From contig JADKJC010000002.1 of NCBI GenBank assembly GCA_016722465.1, positions 324,501-388,500 of the forward strand: a stretch of 64,000 nucleotides of DNA. The letters are read 5' to 3'. The stretch's first letter is position 1, and each line of letters begins with the position of its first letter. Shown in pieces: positions 35,105 through 44,669 of this stretch. Source of the stretch: Chitinophagaceae bacterium (GTDB lineage Bacteria > Bacteroidota > Bacteroidia > Chitinophagales > Chitinophagaceae). The notes beneath the pieces are model-generated. The model was not told the DNA's origin and made no database searches. It was given only the letters and a program-made list of their open reading frames with translations. The translations under genes and the position numbers were made by a program.

Positions 35105-37363
35105 TTAAAAGCTGGCACCAACTGAAACAAAGAAGGTTCTGCCATCGGATGGCAATACACCCGGGCCTGGGTAACCACCAGAGCGGCGGGTGAAATATTT
35201 TTCATCGGCAAGGTTGTTAATACCTGCTTTTATATTGAACTTCTTATCCCAGCGGTAAGTAGCGGTGATATCAAAAACTTTATAAGAAGGGATCAATCCT
35301 GTTTGCCCATTGACAGTAGGAGTTACGGTGTTGTTGGCATCAGAAAAAGATTTGCCCACATAACTCACCTGAGTTGTTAAACTCAATCCATACAACGTAT
35401 AGGTAATACCGGCACGCAGAATATTTTCCGGGGCATTTTCAACAAATTTGTTTTTCAGGTTCGACTCTACCAGGTTACTGCCAACTTTGGTAACCAGTTT
35501 CAGGTTATTATACTTTGCATTGGTATAGCTGTAAGAAGCAAAAGCAGTAATATCCGTATGCTTGATATGCCTTGCCAATGCTTTGATAAAGCTGATCTCA
35601 GCCAGCGCTTCAACACCACTGCTGTTGCTGCTGCCTACATTGGTGCGGTAGTTATAAAAACTGCCATCAGTTCTTTGTTGAGAGATTACACCAGCCCTGT
35701 TGTTGTAACGCAGGTAGTAACCGCTTACATCAAAGAACAAATAATTTTTTACTTTACCTCTGTAACCAAGATCAAGATTGTACCCTTTTGCGTCTGTCAG
35801 ATTCGGATCAATCACATCGGTGGTTGGAGGTGCGGTAAGATCGCCAAACTGTATTGGCCTGTACGCCTGTGTTGCATTGCCATACAATTCAGTTTTATCT
35901 GATACATGGTATTCAACACCTACACCTGCCAGTAAAAAAGCACGGCTGCGTTTTTGATTTTGCAATAATATTTCTGTTCCGTCTGTATTATAGCCATTGC
36001 GGCCAGTTGCTTTTCCTTCTACATATTCATACCGGATGCCCGGAATAATCAGCAATTTATCAAAGCGGAAAATATTTTCTGCAAACACTGCGGCATTGAA
36101 TGATTTGTAGGTTATGTCTTTCGGCCATTTGCCAACTGCAAGCTCATCGGAATAACCGGTACCGGTGCTGCCTACCCCATCTTTGTAACGATGGGTACTG
36201 CCGGTGTACAACCTGATGCCACCCGAAAATGTACTCTTCATTTTTCCAATATTGTAATCGGTTAAATAACGGGCTTCCATACCATTGTTGCGGTACTGAT
36301 CAATATCCAGTGTACGGTTGTTGTAATCCAATGTTGCAGGATTGATGGAATCTCTGATAGTGATGGCCTTGATATAGCCTATACTGTTCCTGTTGCCGAT
36401 GATGGAGAAGAGTTTCACATTCAACCTTGAATGATTGCTGATCTCGTAATTGGTGATGAGTGCTAAGGTTGTCCATTTGATATCAAACCAGTTCCTGCTT
36501 CTGAAACTCTGTTTGATGTTCTGTTTAAATTGCTCATCTGTTAAACCACCGGGCTGCTGGCTCCTGATTTCAGAATGCATCAGTTCTGCACTTACAGATA
36601 ATTTATCAGTGAATTTATAAGTGTAAGTTGCAAAAGCACTGTTAGTGAAATAGCGGCTGTTTTGCCGGTAACCATCTGCATTGCGGTGATCGAAGAAAGC
36701 ATAATAATTAGAGCGTTTGGTAGTACCCCCTACCGCATTATAAGTATTAAACAACCCATTACTTCCAACGGTTTGCTGTGTTTCAAACTGGAATGGTTTG
36801 GTGATATCACTGCCATTACGCAAAATATAATTTACCAGTCCTCCAAACTGAGGGCCGTACTGCAAAGCGCCCTGGCCACGGACAACCTCAATTCTTTGCA
36901 CTGCCTGCAATTGCGGATTGTAATATGCTTCCGGATATCCAAAAGGATCTGCAGAAATATCATATCCATTCTGGCGTACATTAAATTCCCAACTCCTGTT
37001 AGGGCTTAAGCCTCTTGCAGCAATACCGATCTGGATGCCACTGCCATCGCTTTCCCAAATTTGTATACCGGGCACTTTGGCCATTACCTGGCGCATGTTG
37101 TTATTAACCACATTGCCGTTTACATTGTCCATTACGATCAGGGAATTTTTTTTGCCTGCATAGATGGAAGTACCCACGATTTCCGGTAACTGCTGGATAT
37201 CGGTTTTACTATTGCGGCCTACGATGGTAATAGAAGGCAGATATTTAGGCTTATTAAATGTTGCATTGGCAGTGTCGGCACCTGGAATTTGTGCACCGGC
37301 AGTAAAATGTAAAGCAGTTAGTGCAAGTACAAATAAATACAGTTTTCTTTTCATCAGGCTCAT
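35105..37363 (-). CDS. TonB-dependent receptor, FecA-like
   Basis: A 752-residue outer-membrane active transporter with a signal peptide (about 1-24). The plug domain has VVNNNMRQVMAKVPGIQIWE and GIAARGLSPNRSWEF, and the RIEVVRGQGALQYGPQFGG segment is the plug end. Beta-barrel strands continue to a terminal aromatic residue (FFVSVGASF). Similarity in layout is to Fe(III)-dicitrate-type receptors, so iron chelate uptake is plausible but not proven. There is no N-terminal carboxypeptidase-like domain and no adjacent sigma/anti-sigma pair. Confidence 0.9.
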   Translation of the reverse strand: MSLMKRKLYLFVLALTALHFTAGAQIPGADTANATFNKPKYLPSITIVGRNSKTDIQQLPEIVGTSIYAGKKNSLIVMDNVNGNVVNNNMRQVMAKVPGIQIWESDGSGIQIGIAARGLSPNRSWEFNVRQNGYDISADPFGYPEAYYNPQLQAVQRIEVVRGQGALQYGPQFGGLVNYILRNGSDITKPFQFETQQTVGSNGLFNTYNAVGGTTKRSNYYAFFDHRNADGYRQNSRYFTNSAFATYTYKFTDKLSVSAELMHSEIRSQQPGGLTDEQFKQNIKQSFRSRNWFDIKWTTLALITNYEISNHSRLNVKLFSIIGNRNSIGYIKAITIRDSINPATLDYNNRTLDIDQYRNNGMEARYLTDYNIGKMKSTFSGGIRLYTGSTHRYKDGVGSTGTGYSDELAVGKWPKDITYKSFNAAVFAENIFRFDKLLIIPGIRYEYVEGKATGRNGYNTDGTEILLQNQKRSRAFLLAGVGVEYHVSDKTELYGNATQAYRPIQFGDLTAPPTTDVIDPNLTDAKGYNLDLGYRGKVKNYLFFDVSGYYLRYNNRAGVISQQRTDGSFYNYRTNVGSSNSSGVEALAEISFIKALARHIKHTDITAFASYSYTNAKYNNLKLVTKVGSNLVESNLKNKFVENAPENILRAGITYTLYGLSLTTQVSYVGKSFSDANNTVTPTVNGQTGLIPSYKVFDITATYRWDKKFNIKAGINNLADEKYFTRRSGGYPGPGVLPSDGRTFFVSVGASF

Positions 37364-37451
37364 ATCAGTTTTTCTTGATTATTTTGAAGCACAAAACTGA
37401 AACAATAAGTACAGAAAGAAGCTAGCAATCGGGAAAACGGGTTACGCAAAA

Positions 37452-37484
37452 AGAAAAAGTTGATGCATTTTACAGCATCAACTT
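37452..37484 (-). terminator. Intrinsic terminator after pyruvate kinase
   Basis: The AAAGTTGATGC/GCATCAACTTT stem is followed on the minus strand by a T-rich run. It lies just downstream of pyk, whose stop is at 37514. Confidence 0.82.
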
Positions 37485-37513
37485 TAAAAGAAGTATCAGT
37501 TATTAAAAAAATA

Positions 37514-39010
37514 TTATTCAACAAGAGAAACCTTTATCACATTGGTAGGCAGGTGCAATGCAACGGGAGTGCTGCCTGTATTTACAACTGTATCACCTGG
37601 TTTAAGAAACCCTCTTTCTTTTAGAATACTGATCTGATCAAAAAAGATATCATCCAGGCTTTCCTCTTCACCATAATAAAAAGCCCTTACACCCCAGCTT
37701 AAACTAAGCTGGTTGATCAATGTTCTTTCTTTACTAAAGATGAACAGCGGTACTTTTGGCCGGTAACTACTGAGCATAAAGGCGGTGTAGCCACTTTGTG
37801 TCATTCCTACCAATGCACTGGCATTGATATCTTTTGCAATATTGCAGGCACTGTAACACAAGGCATCACTCAAAATAGAAGGTGAGTGTGGCTGCGGTGT
37901 AAGGATATCATCCCTGTCGTAATCGTACACATGGTTTTCCACTTCAAGGATAATTTTACTCATGGTTTCCACTACCAGTGTTGGATAAGCTCCCATGGCT
38001 GTTTCACCGCTCAGCATCACGGCATCAGCACCTTCCAGCACTGCATTGGCAACATCCGTCACCTCACTACGGTTAGGTTTAGTACGTTCCATCATACTTT
38101 CCATCATCTGTGTTGCAACGATTACCGGCTTGGCCCTGTGCATGCATTTAAGGATAATATCTTTCTGTATCAACGGTACCTGCTCAATGGGAACTTCTAC
38201 TCCAAGATCTCCTCTTGCTACCATGATGCCGTCACTTTCAATAATGATATCACGGATATTTTTCAAGGCTTCGGGCATTTCTATTTTAGAGATCACCTTG
38301 ATTTTGTTGTCTTTATTGTTTTCTTTTATACGCCTTTTCAGTTCTCTTACATCATTAATGTGGCGTACAAAAGACAATGCTACCCAGTCGAGATCTTTTT
38401 CGAGAATAAAATCAAGATCTGCAATGTCTTTTTCAGTAAGAGAAGGCATGGTAAGTGCTGAATCCGGAAGGTTTACACCTTTTTTGGGAAGCAGTGTTCC
38501 ACCCAGAGTTACCGATATCCTTACTTCCGTATCATTCAGAATTTCCTTTACAGCTACCTCCATTTTACCATCATCAAGGAAAATACGTTCACCTGGTTTT
38601 ACATCTTTGGCAAGATTAGGATAAGACACATAAATTTTTTCTGCTGTACCCACCTGCTTAATGGTGGTAAAAATAAACTCCTGCCCTTCTGCTAATTCAA
38701 TCTTACCATCCTGTAATTCTCCAACCCTCAGCTTCGGCCCCTGCAAATCACCCAGTATGGCGATATTATAAGGTTCCTTTTTATTAATCTGCCGTATGTA
38801 GTCAATGATTTGTGCTTTATCTTCAAAAGAACCATGAGAGAAATTAAGTCTGAAGCAGTTTACGCCAGCCCTCACCAGTTCCAGTAATTTTTCGTAAGTA
38901 GAGCAGGCCGGTCCTACAGTGGCAACGATCTTTGTTCTTTTCAATGTATGCTTAATGCCAGCTTCTCTATCCATCTGGCTGTGCAGGTATTTGCTGATGT
39001 TTTTACTCAT
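37514..39010 (-). CDS. pyk: Pyruvate kinase
   Basis: A 498-residue glycolytic enzyme that makes ATP and pyruvate from phosphoenolpyruvate and ADP. The N-terminal TKIVATVGPACST, the substrate and metal-binding FRLNFSHGS, and VARGDLGVEVP are clear family blocks. ATQMMESM and SGETAMGAYP follow. The last ~110 residues form the allosteric C-domain (SALVGMTQSGYTAFMLSSYR). The start may be up to 12 residues later at the Met of MDREAGI. It lies 147 bases downstream of phosphofructokinase on the same strand. Confidence 0.95.
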   Translation of the reverse strand: MSKNISKYLHSQMDREAGIKHTLKRTKIVATVGPACSTYEKLLELVRAGVNCFRLNFSHGSFEDKAQIIDYIRQINKKEPYNIAILGDLQGPKLRVGELQDGKIELAEGQEFIFTTIKQVGTAEKIYVSYPNLAKDVKPGERIFLDDGKMEVAVKEILNDTEVRISVTLGGTLLPKKGVNLPDSALTMPSLTEKDIADLDFILEKDLDWVALSFVRHINDVRELKRRIKENNKDNKIKVISKIEMPEALKNIRDIIIESDGIMVARGDLGVEVPIEQVPLIQKDIILKCMHRAKPVIVATQMMESMMERTKPNRSEVTDVANAVLEGADAVMLSGETAMGAYPTLVVETMSKIILEVENHVYDYDRDDILTPQPHSPSILSDALCYSACNIAKDINASALVGMTQSGYTAFMLSSYRPKVPLFIFSKERTLINQLSLSWGVRAFYYGEEESLDDIFFDQISILKERGFLKPGDTVVNTGSTPVALHLPTNVIKVSLVE

Positions 39011-39157
39011 AAGAAATCGTTTCTCGTTTATTGCTGCTTCCCGTTGGTTTGCTCCCAGTTATTATCTGCCGGTCATTCAGCTTTTTATATCCATTAAAAA
39101 TGAAATTTCACTAAAAGACGAGACACTAATAACGGCTAACGGGAAACTATTTTAAAT

Positions 39158-40140
39158 TTATGATGCTAATATTTTTACAATCTTCATCCACTCATCGCTG
39201 ATGCGTTGTTTCTTTTTTACCGCTTCATTCAGTGGCATGTAATGCATACGGTTATTGACGATTCCTACAAACACATTGTATTTACCCTGTATCAGGCATT
39301 CCACAGCCGAATAACCCATACGGCTGGCGATAAGCCTGTCGAAGCAACTTGGAGACCCCCCTCGTTGGATATGCCCCAGGATACTCACCCTCACTTCAAG
39401 CAAGGGCAGGCGTTCTTTGATCACTTTCGCCACCTCATTACCGCCGCCAAACTCATCTCCTTCGGCCACCACAATAATATTCATCAGCTTTTTTCTTCTT
39501 TCCTTTTCAGCCAGCTGCACAACGATATCCTCAATATCAGTTTTCTTTTCAGGAATCAGAATATTTTCAGCGCCGGTAGCTATACCACTGTGCAGTGCAA
39601 TGTATCCGGCATCCCGGCCCATAACTTCAATTACAAACAGGCGGTCATGTGCATCTGCCGTATCCCTGATTTTGTCAATGGCTTCCACCGCCGTATTTAC
39701 AGCCGTATCAAAACCAATTGTAAAATCAGTACCGGCAATATCTTTATCAATGGTTCCTGGTAACCCAATGCAGGGTATGTCATATTCATTACTGAATATC
39801 TGTGCGCCTTTGAAGCTACCATCTCCCCCAATGATCACCAACCCGTCGATACCATGCTTTTTGATGTTATTATAGGCTTTTTTTCTTCCCGCTGGCGTAA
39901 AAAACTCTTTACACCTGGATGTTTTTAGAATAGTGCCGCCTCTTTGTATAATATTAGCCACGCTGCGGCTTTCCATCTTAAAATATCATCCTCCACCATA
40001 CCGGTATATCCACGCATGATTCCATATACATCCAGTCCATAATATATTCCGGTACGTACTACCGCCCGTACACATGCATTCATACCCGGTGCATCACCAC
40101 CGGAAGTGAGAATCCCAATCTTACTTACTTTTTTTTTCAT
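39158..40140 (-). CDS. pfkA: ATP-dependent 6-phosphofructokinase, frameshifted
   Basis: Restoring one base gives a 327-residue PfkA, the normal length for the family, which phosphorylates fructose-6-phosphate. [20 protein letters not shown] and [10 protein letters not shown] are in the first frame. In the second frame are [37 protein letters not shown] (catalytic Asp), [12 protein letters not shown] and [15 protein letters not shown]. The break is at about 39975-39985, where the minus strand reads ATTTTAAGATGG and one more A would continue in frame as ILKMESRS. As read, no complete enzyme is made. Confidence 0.9.
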
Positions 40141-40340
40141 CTCTTGAAAATAATTTTAATTGCCAGATGAAATTTATCGCTTTACAGTTGTAATAAATTC
40201 TGCATCTAACAAAAAGTATCAGAACTTAAATATCATTTAATTCAATATTAAAATCAATAACATTTTTAAAAAACCAATGTGTCAAAAATACATCTTTCAG
40301 TGCAATAGTAAATAACCATTTTCCACCTGTAACGTTTGCG

Positions 40341-41126
40341 TCACTTTTCGAGGTCCAGGTATTTATCCTGCATAATATTGAATACTTTCTCTTTTAATCC
40401 CTTTGCATCTGCACCATCGCTTGATACCGGGGGTAAAAAAGTCATGGTAAGCCTTGTAGGTAATAAAAAGAAGGATTTATCAATAGGCATAGCTTGTTTG
40501 GTACCATAAATAATGCATGGAATAATATCCTTTTTAGATTCTATTGACAGCTTAAAAGCTCCATCATAAAAAGGTTTCAGCGGTGCTGCTGTCCTGTTTC
40601 TTGTACCTTCCGGGTATAGGCAAATGTGCATTCCCTGCTGAAGTACTTTTTTCATTTCTTCAAAACTTTTCAACCGGCTTTGATTGCTGCTTCTATCAAC
40701 CAGCACCGATCCTCTTTTATAAAATAACCCAAACACAGGCACTTTTGCAAAAGATGATTTTGCAATGGTTTTATTTCCGCCCGGGATATAAGGTGCAGAC
40801 AAGGGCACATCCAGCAACGCATTGTGGTTGAACACCACTACATAATTTTGGCCTTCCTTAAAATGCTCCCTGCCATAAATCCTTGCCGGGCAACCGATCA
40901 ATAACAACCATACCCTCATCCACCACCTGGATACAGCAATAAAATAATCCTGTCCTTTTTTTTGTGGAAAAAGATAGGAGGCCATGGATGGTAAAAATAT
41001 TATCAGAAAAGTGATCACGAAAGTGATCAATCCCCAAAAGGCCCAGACACGGGCAAAAATATCAATAAAGACAGAGCTGTTTTTTTTTGGAGTTTGCTGC
41101 ATTTGTATTTTTTTCATCCCATTCAC
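40341..41126 (-). CDS. plsC: 1-acyl-sn-glycerol-3-phosphate acyltransferase
   Basis: A 261-residue PlsC-type membrane acyltransferase, which makes phosphatidic acid from lysophosphatidic acid. It has an N-terminal hydrophobic helix (FWGLITFVITFLIIFLPS, about 34-52). The catalytic HX4D motif is in NHNALLDVP and the third block is YPEGTRNR, both canonical. It differs in motif from the other LPLAT at 9401-10171. It starts seven bases after the ung gene on the same strand. The first Met may be slightly early. Confidence 0.9.
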   Translation of the reverse strand: MNGMKKIQMQQTPKKNSSVFIDIFARVWAFWGLITFVITFLIIFLPSMASYLFPQKKGQDYFIAVSRWWMRVWLLLIGCPARIYGREHFKEGQNYVVVFNHNALLDVPLSAPYIPGGNKTIAKSSFAKVPVFGLFYKRGSVLVDRSSNQSRLKSFEEMKKVLQQGMHICLYPEGTRNRTAAPLKPFYDGAFKLSIESKKDIIPCIIYGTKQAMPIDKSFFLLPTRLTMTFLPPVSSDGADAKGLKEKVFNIMQDKYLDLEK

Positions 41127-41133
41127 CAGTGAA

Positions 41134-41816
41134 TTATGGGGTTAATAATTTCCAGTTGATGGGTTGCTTACCTTGTTTAACCAGGTATTCATTTGTTTTT
41201 GAAAAGTGCCGGCATCCAAAAAAACCTTTTTCGGCGCTGAATGGTGAAGGATGTGCAGCTTTTAATAACAAATGCTTTGTCTCATCAATCAGGATTTGTT
41301 TATCCTGTGCAAACTTACCCCATAACAAAAAAACAATGCCGGATTTTCGTCTGATATTTTTTGAATGACGGCATCAGTAAAATTCATCCAGCCTATTTTT
41401 TGATGGCTTGCCGGTTCATTTGCCCTAACAGTGAGCATTGCATTTAACAACAACACACCCTGCTCTGCCCACTTGGTAAGATTGCCATAACCAGTGGGCA
41501 TTGGCACCCCGACATCTTGCTGTATTTCTTTATAAATATTGACCAGGGAAGGAGGGGGTTTAATGCCGTTGGGCACCGAAAAACTCATTCCGTGTGCCTG
41601 CCCCGGGTTGTGATAGGGGTCTTGCCCCAAAATAACCACCGAAACTCTGCTGAAAGGTGTTTGATTAAAAGCATTGAAAATAAGTGTGCCGGGCGGGTAG
41701 ATTGTTTTACCAGACAGTTTTTCTGTTTTTAGATGAGTAACAATTTCTAAAAAATATGGTTTTGTAAATTCATTTTTTAATGCCGCTTTCCATGAAGCTT
41801 CAATTTGTACATCCAT
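41134..41816 (-). CDS. ung: Uracil-DNA glycosylase, frameshifted
   Basis: With one base restored this is a 227-residue family 1 uracil-DNA glycosylase, the normal length, which removes uracil from [22 protein letters not shown] holds the catalytic Asp region. [29 protein letters not shown] and, in the second frame, [19 protein letters not shown] complete the motifs. The frame breaks at about 41328-41338 in a run of seven T (minus strand), where eight would give [10 protein letters not shown]. As read the protein lacks the C-terminal DNA-binding HPSP loop. Confidence 0.9.
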
Positions 41817-41840
41817 CCTGTAGAATTTGCATAAAAATAC

Positions 41841-41861
41841 AAAAGCCCCATTAAATGGGGC
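41841..41861 (-). terminator. Intrinsic terminator of tRNA-Arg
   Basis: A GCCCCAT/ATGGGGC stem is followed on the minus strand by a short T-run, ten bases after the tRNA end. Confidence 0.75.
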
Positions 41862-41871
41862 CTTATGTTTG

Positions 41872-41945
<74 letters not shown>

Positions 41946-42117
41946 TTATTTAAGGCTGCAAATATAGGGCAATTCATTTTTTTGAGGAAATATAAAGATG
42001 TAATCTGCAATCCAGGTTAAATGCAGCGCATTTTTTCCTGGTTGAGTTCTTTATGACGATCATAAAATCCGTCTTTAATTTGTTCCTCATATTTTAAAAC
42101 AAATTGTTAAATATGTT

Positions 42118-42125
42118 TACATTTG
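42118..42125 (+). promoter_or_regulatory. Bacteroidota -7 element TACATTTG
   Basis: TACATTTG is 57 bases before the first outer-membrane gene at 42183. The 5' leader would be longer than for the other promoters here. Confidence 0.5.
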
Positions 42126-42182
42126 AAAATTATACGCAGGTGCAGTTATACCTGCGCAAGCATCACTAACCAACACTGATTT

Positions 42183-42773
42183 ATGAAACAAAAACTAACA
42201 TTGCTTATCACAGTTATTCTACTGGCTTCTGCCTCTTTTGCACAAAAAACGAAAAAAATGGGTTTTGTTCCCGGTCAAAAAAAACCGGTACTATTCGGCA
42301 TTGCATTTACCCTTACCGACTTTAATGCTCCCAAGAATTTCAAAAACAGTAATGCCACTACAATACCCATTTCAGCAATGAGCGCCGGCTTTTCAGCTTT
42401 TTACTGGAAAGGATTGACCCCATTTATAGACTTCTCTACCAGGTTCAATGGTATATTTCATGATTACAGCGCCAACTTTCGTGGAATTGCCGGCAAAACG
42501 GAAATAGGCCTTGAGCTGGAACCTACCATCAACATCCGTCCTTTAAAAGATGAAAATATGTGGTCGCCCTTTTTAACAGCAGGCATTGGCGGGGGTATTT
42601 ATACCGGTAAGATAGGCGGTTACATTCCGTTAGGAGGAGGTTTGCAATTAAATGCCAACAGTACTACTTATTTTTTCCTGCAGGCACAATACAAATGGTC
42701 CATCACTCCTAAAGTGTTGGGCAATAATTTATTTTATTCATTTGGTTTTGCACAAAATATTAATACCGATTAA
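42183..42773 (+). CDS. Outer-membrane beta-barrel-like protein, truncated paralogue of next gene
   Basis: A 196-residue secreted protein with a signal peptide (about 1-20, ending SFA). It is nearly identical to the first ~195 residues of the next gene, including GKTEIGLELEPTINIRPL and YKWSITPKVLG. The sequence alternates short hydrophobic strands and aromatic residues like a small porin-type barrel. It stops right where the neighbour continues into its thrombospondin-type and OmpA domains, so it cannot bind peptidoglycan the same way. It is either a degenerate copy or a separate barrel-only protein. Confidence 0.82.
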   Translation: MKQKLTLLITVILLASASFAQKTKKMGFVPGQKKPVLFGIAFTLTDFNAPKNFKNSNATTIPISAMSAGFSAFYWKGLTPFIDFSTRFNGIFHDYSANFRGIAGKTEIGLELEPTINIRPLKDENMWSPFLTAGIGGGIYTGKIGGYIPLGGGLQLNANSTTYFFLQAQYKWSITPKVLGNNLFYSFGFAQNINTD

Positions 42774-42843
42774 TTGCATTCAGTGTAAAGCAGAATTCTC
42801 AAAGACAAAGAAGAGAGAAATCGTTCAATTTATATCTAGCAAT

Positions 42844-44196
42844 ATGAAGCAAAAATTAATATTACTTATAGCAGTTATTTTCCTTGCTGCTGCTGCCTTT
42901 GCACAAAAGCAAAAGAAAGCCAACTTTGTGCCTGGTCAAAAAAAACCGGCCTTATTTGGTATCGCCTTCAATCTTTCAGACTTTAATGCACCAAAGAATT
43001 TCGGTAACAGCAACCAGACCACTTTACCCATTTCTGCAATGAGTGCCGGCTTTTCAGTTTTTTACTGGAAAGGACTGACTCCATTTATTGACTTCTCTAC
43101 CAGGTTCAATGGAATCTTTCATGATTACAGTGCCAATTTCAGAGGCATTGCCGGCAAAACGGAAATAGGCCTTGAACTGGAACCAACTATTAACATACGT
43201 CCTTTAAAAGACGAAAATATGTGGTCGCCATTTTTAACTGCAGGTGTAGGCGGCGGTATTTATACAGGCAAAATTGGTGGTTATGTTCCTTTGGGCGGCG
43301 GCCTGCAATTGAATGCCAACAGCACTACTTATTTTTTCCTGCAGGCACAGTATAAGTGGTCTATCACACCAAAAGTTTTGGACAATAATTTATTTTATTC
43401 ATTCGGCTTTGCTCAAAACGTTGGTAGTGATGATGCACCGGCTCCAAAACCAACACCCCAGCCATCTGTAGTAATTGCCCCCATTGTAAAAGATACAGAT
43501 GGGGATGCTGTTCCTGATGAAACAGATGCCTGCCCGGATGTAAAAGGAACAGTGTCTTTAAAAGGATGCCCCGATACCGATGGGGACGGCATTACCGATA
43601 AAGAAGATAAATGCCCAGATACAAAAGGCCTGGTTAAATACAACGGTTGCCCAATACCGGATACAGATAAAGATGGCATTAATGATGAAGAAGATAAATG
43701 CCCAACAACAGCTGGGCTTGCCCGTTACCAGGGATGCCAGATCCCTGATACTGACAACGACGGCATTAATGATGAAGAAGATAAATGTCGCTCAGTAGCT
43801 GGCGTTGCATCCAACATGGGTTGTCCCGAAATTGCCCCGGCCACCATTGAAAAAATAAACAAAGCGGCTGGCAGTATTTTCTTTGCCACTGGCAGTTCTA
43901 AATTACTGGCCAAATCCAATGCTGCTTTAAACAATGTTGCCGCCATTTTACAGTCCAATCCTGATTATAAAGTTGACATCAGTGGCTATACCGATAACCA
44001 GGGTGCCCCTGAAAAAAACAAGGCACTCAGTGAAGCCAGGGCAAAAGCTGTTAATGATTATCTAACCCAAAAAGGAATTGATGCTGGCCGGTTGAGTTTT
44101 GAAGGCATGGGTGATGAAAACCCGGTTGCAGATAATAAAACTGCTGGAGGCAGGGCTAAAAACCGCAGGGTAGAACTGAAAGTGAGGAATTACTAA
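42844..44196 (+). CDS. OmpA-family protein with thrombospondin type 3 repeats
   Basis: A 450-residue outer-membrane protein. A signal peptide (ends AFA, about 20) is followed by a barrel-like domain (about 25-195) and a proline-rich hinge. Four calcium-type repeats come next (DTDGDAVPDETDACPD, then DTDGDGITDKEDKCPD and similar, about 215-325). A C-terminal OmpA domain (about 335-450) carries the peptidoglycan-binding pattern SGYTDNQGAPEKNKALSEAR. It links the outer membrane to the cell wall. ATG 42844 fits the paralogue start, whereas the longer upstream frame overlaps the previous gene. Confidence 0.92.
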   Translation: MKQKLILLIAVIFLAAAAFAQKQKKANFVPGQKKPALFGIAFNLSDFNAPKNFGNSNQTTLPISAMSAGFSVFYWKGLTPFIDFSTRFNGIFHDYSANFRGIAGKTEIGLELEPTINIRPLKDENMWSPFLTAGVGGGIYTGKIGGYVPLGGGLQLNANSTTYFFLQAQYKWSITPKVLDNNLFYSFGFAQNVGSDDAPAPKPTPQPSVVIAPIVKDTDGDAVPDETDACPDVKGTVSLKGCPDTDGDGITDKEDKCPDTKGLVKYNGCPIPDTDKDGINDEEDKCPTTAGLARYQGCQIPDTDNDGINDEEDKCRSVAGVASNMGCPEIAPATIEKINKAAGSIFFATGSSKLLAKSNAALNNVAAILQSNPDYKVDISGYTDNQGAPEKNKALSEARAKAVNDYLTQKGIDAGRLSFEGMGDENPVADNKTAGGRAKNRRVELKVRNY

Positions 44197-44217
44197 ACAA
44201 AACACCAGTATTAATAT

Positions 44218-44244
44218 AAAAGCCCCGGTTAATACGGGGCTTTT
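44218..44244 (+). terminator. Bidirectional terminator between convergent genes
   Basis: The AAAAGCCCCG/CGGGGCTTTT stem with a 7-base loop has A/T runs on both sides. It lies between the OmpA gene (end 44196) and the DUF4296 gene (end 44250). Confidence 0.85.
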
Positions 44245-44249
44245 ATATT

Positions 44250-44669
44250 TTATCTTTCTTCATGAGCACGCCTTGCTGAATCAGTAACGGAAGGCGGTGG
44301 CTTGATTCCTCCGCCAGAATACCGTTCCATCATCAGTCCGCTCCGCTCCCGCTCTGCTTTGGCGCCAATAGTGTCCAGCATAATACGCATAACATCCGGA
44401 CGACTGCTGTAGTAGTTGTAACTTTTGTAAAAATCTTCCCGGTTAATTTTATGGAATTCAAATATTTTTTGCTGCAAAGCGGCATTTTGTTTCAGTTCTT
44501 TTTTGCTGCTGTCTGTTTTTAAATATTTTTCTGTGTATGCATCTGCCATCAGCATATCCCACATTACATCCTGCATCTTGGCTGTACTTAATACAGTTCC
44601 TTTTCCTTCTTTATCTGCGCAGGAAAAAAAAACAACCGTCATGCACAAGCAAAGCAGTATTCGGCTCAT
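44250..44669 (-). CDS. DUF4296 family lipoprotein
   Basis: A 139-residue lipoprotein of the Bacteroidota DUF4296 family. The lipobox is VVFFSC (Cys about residue 17). The helical domain MQDVMWDMLMADAYTEKYL and FHKINREDFYKSYNYYSSRP is the family pattern. Function is unknown. Its start overlaps the end of the PorD gene by four bases, making it the last gene of the bamD-rpoZ-coaBC-porD series. The C-terminus is Pro/Arg-rich and variable. Confidence 0.85.
   Translation of the reverse strand: MSRILLCLCMTVVFFSCADKEGKGTVLSTAKMQDVMWDMLMADAYTEKYLKTDSSKKELKQNAALQQKIFEFHKINREDFYKSYNYYSSRPDVMRIMLDTIGAKAERERSGLMMERYSGGGIKPPPSVTDSARRAHEER

Noticed and set aside
35558..36048. Plus-strand frames inside the FecA-like receptor
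   Set aside because: Antisense shadows of a clear receptor; no promoter or family match.
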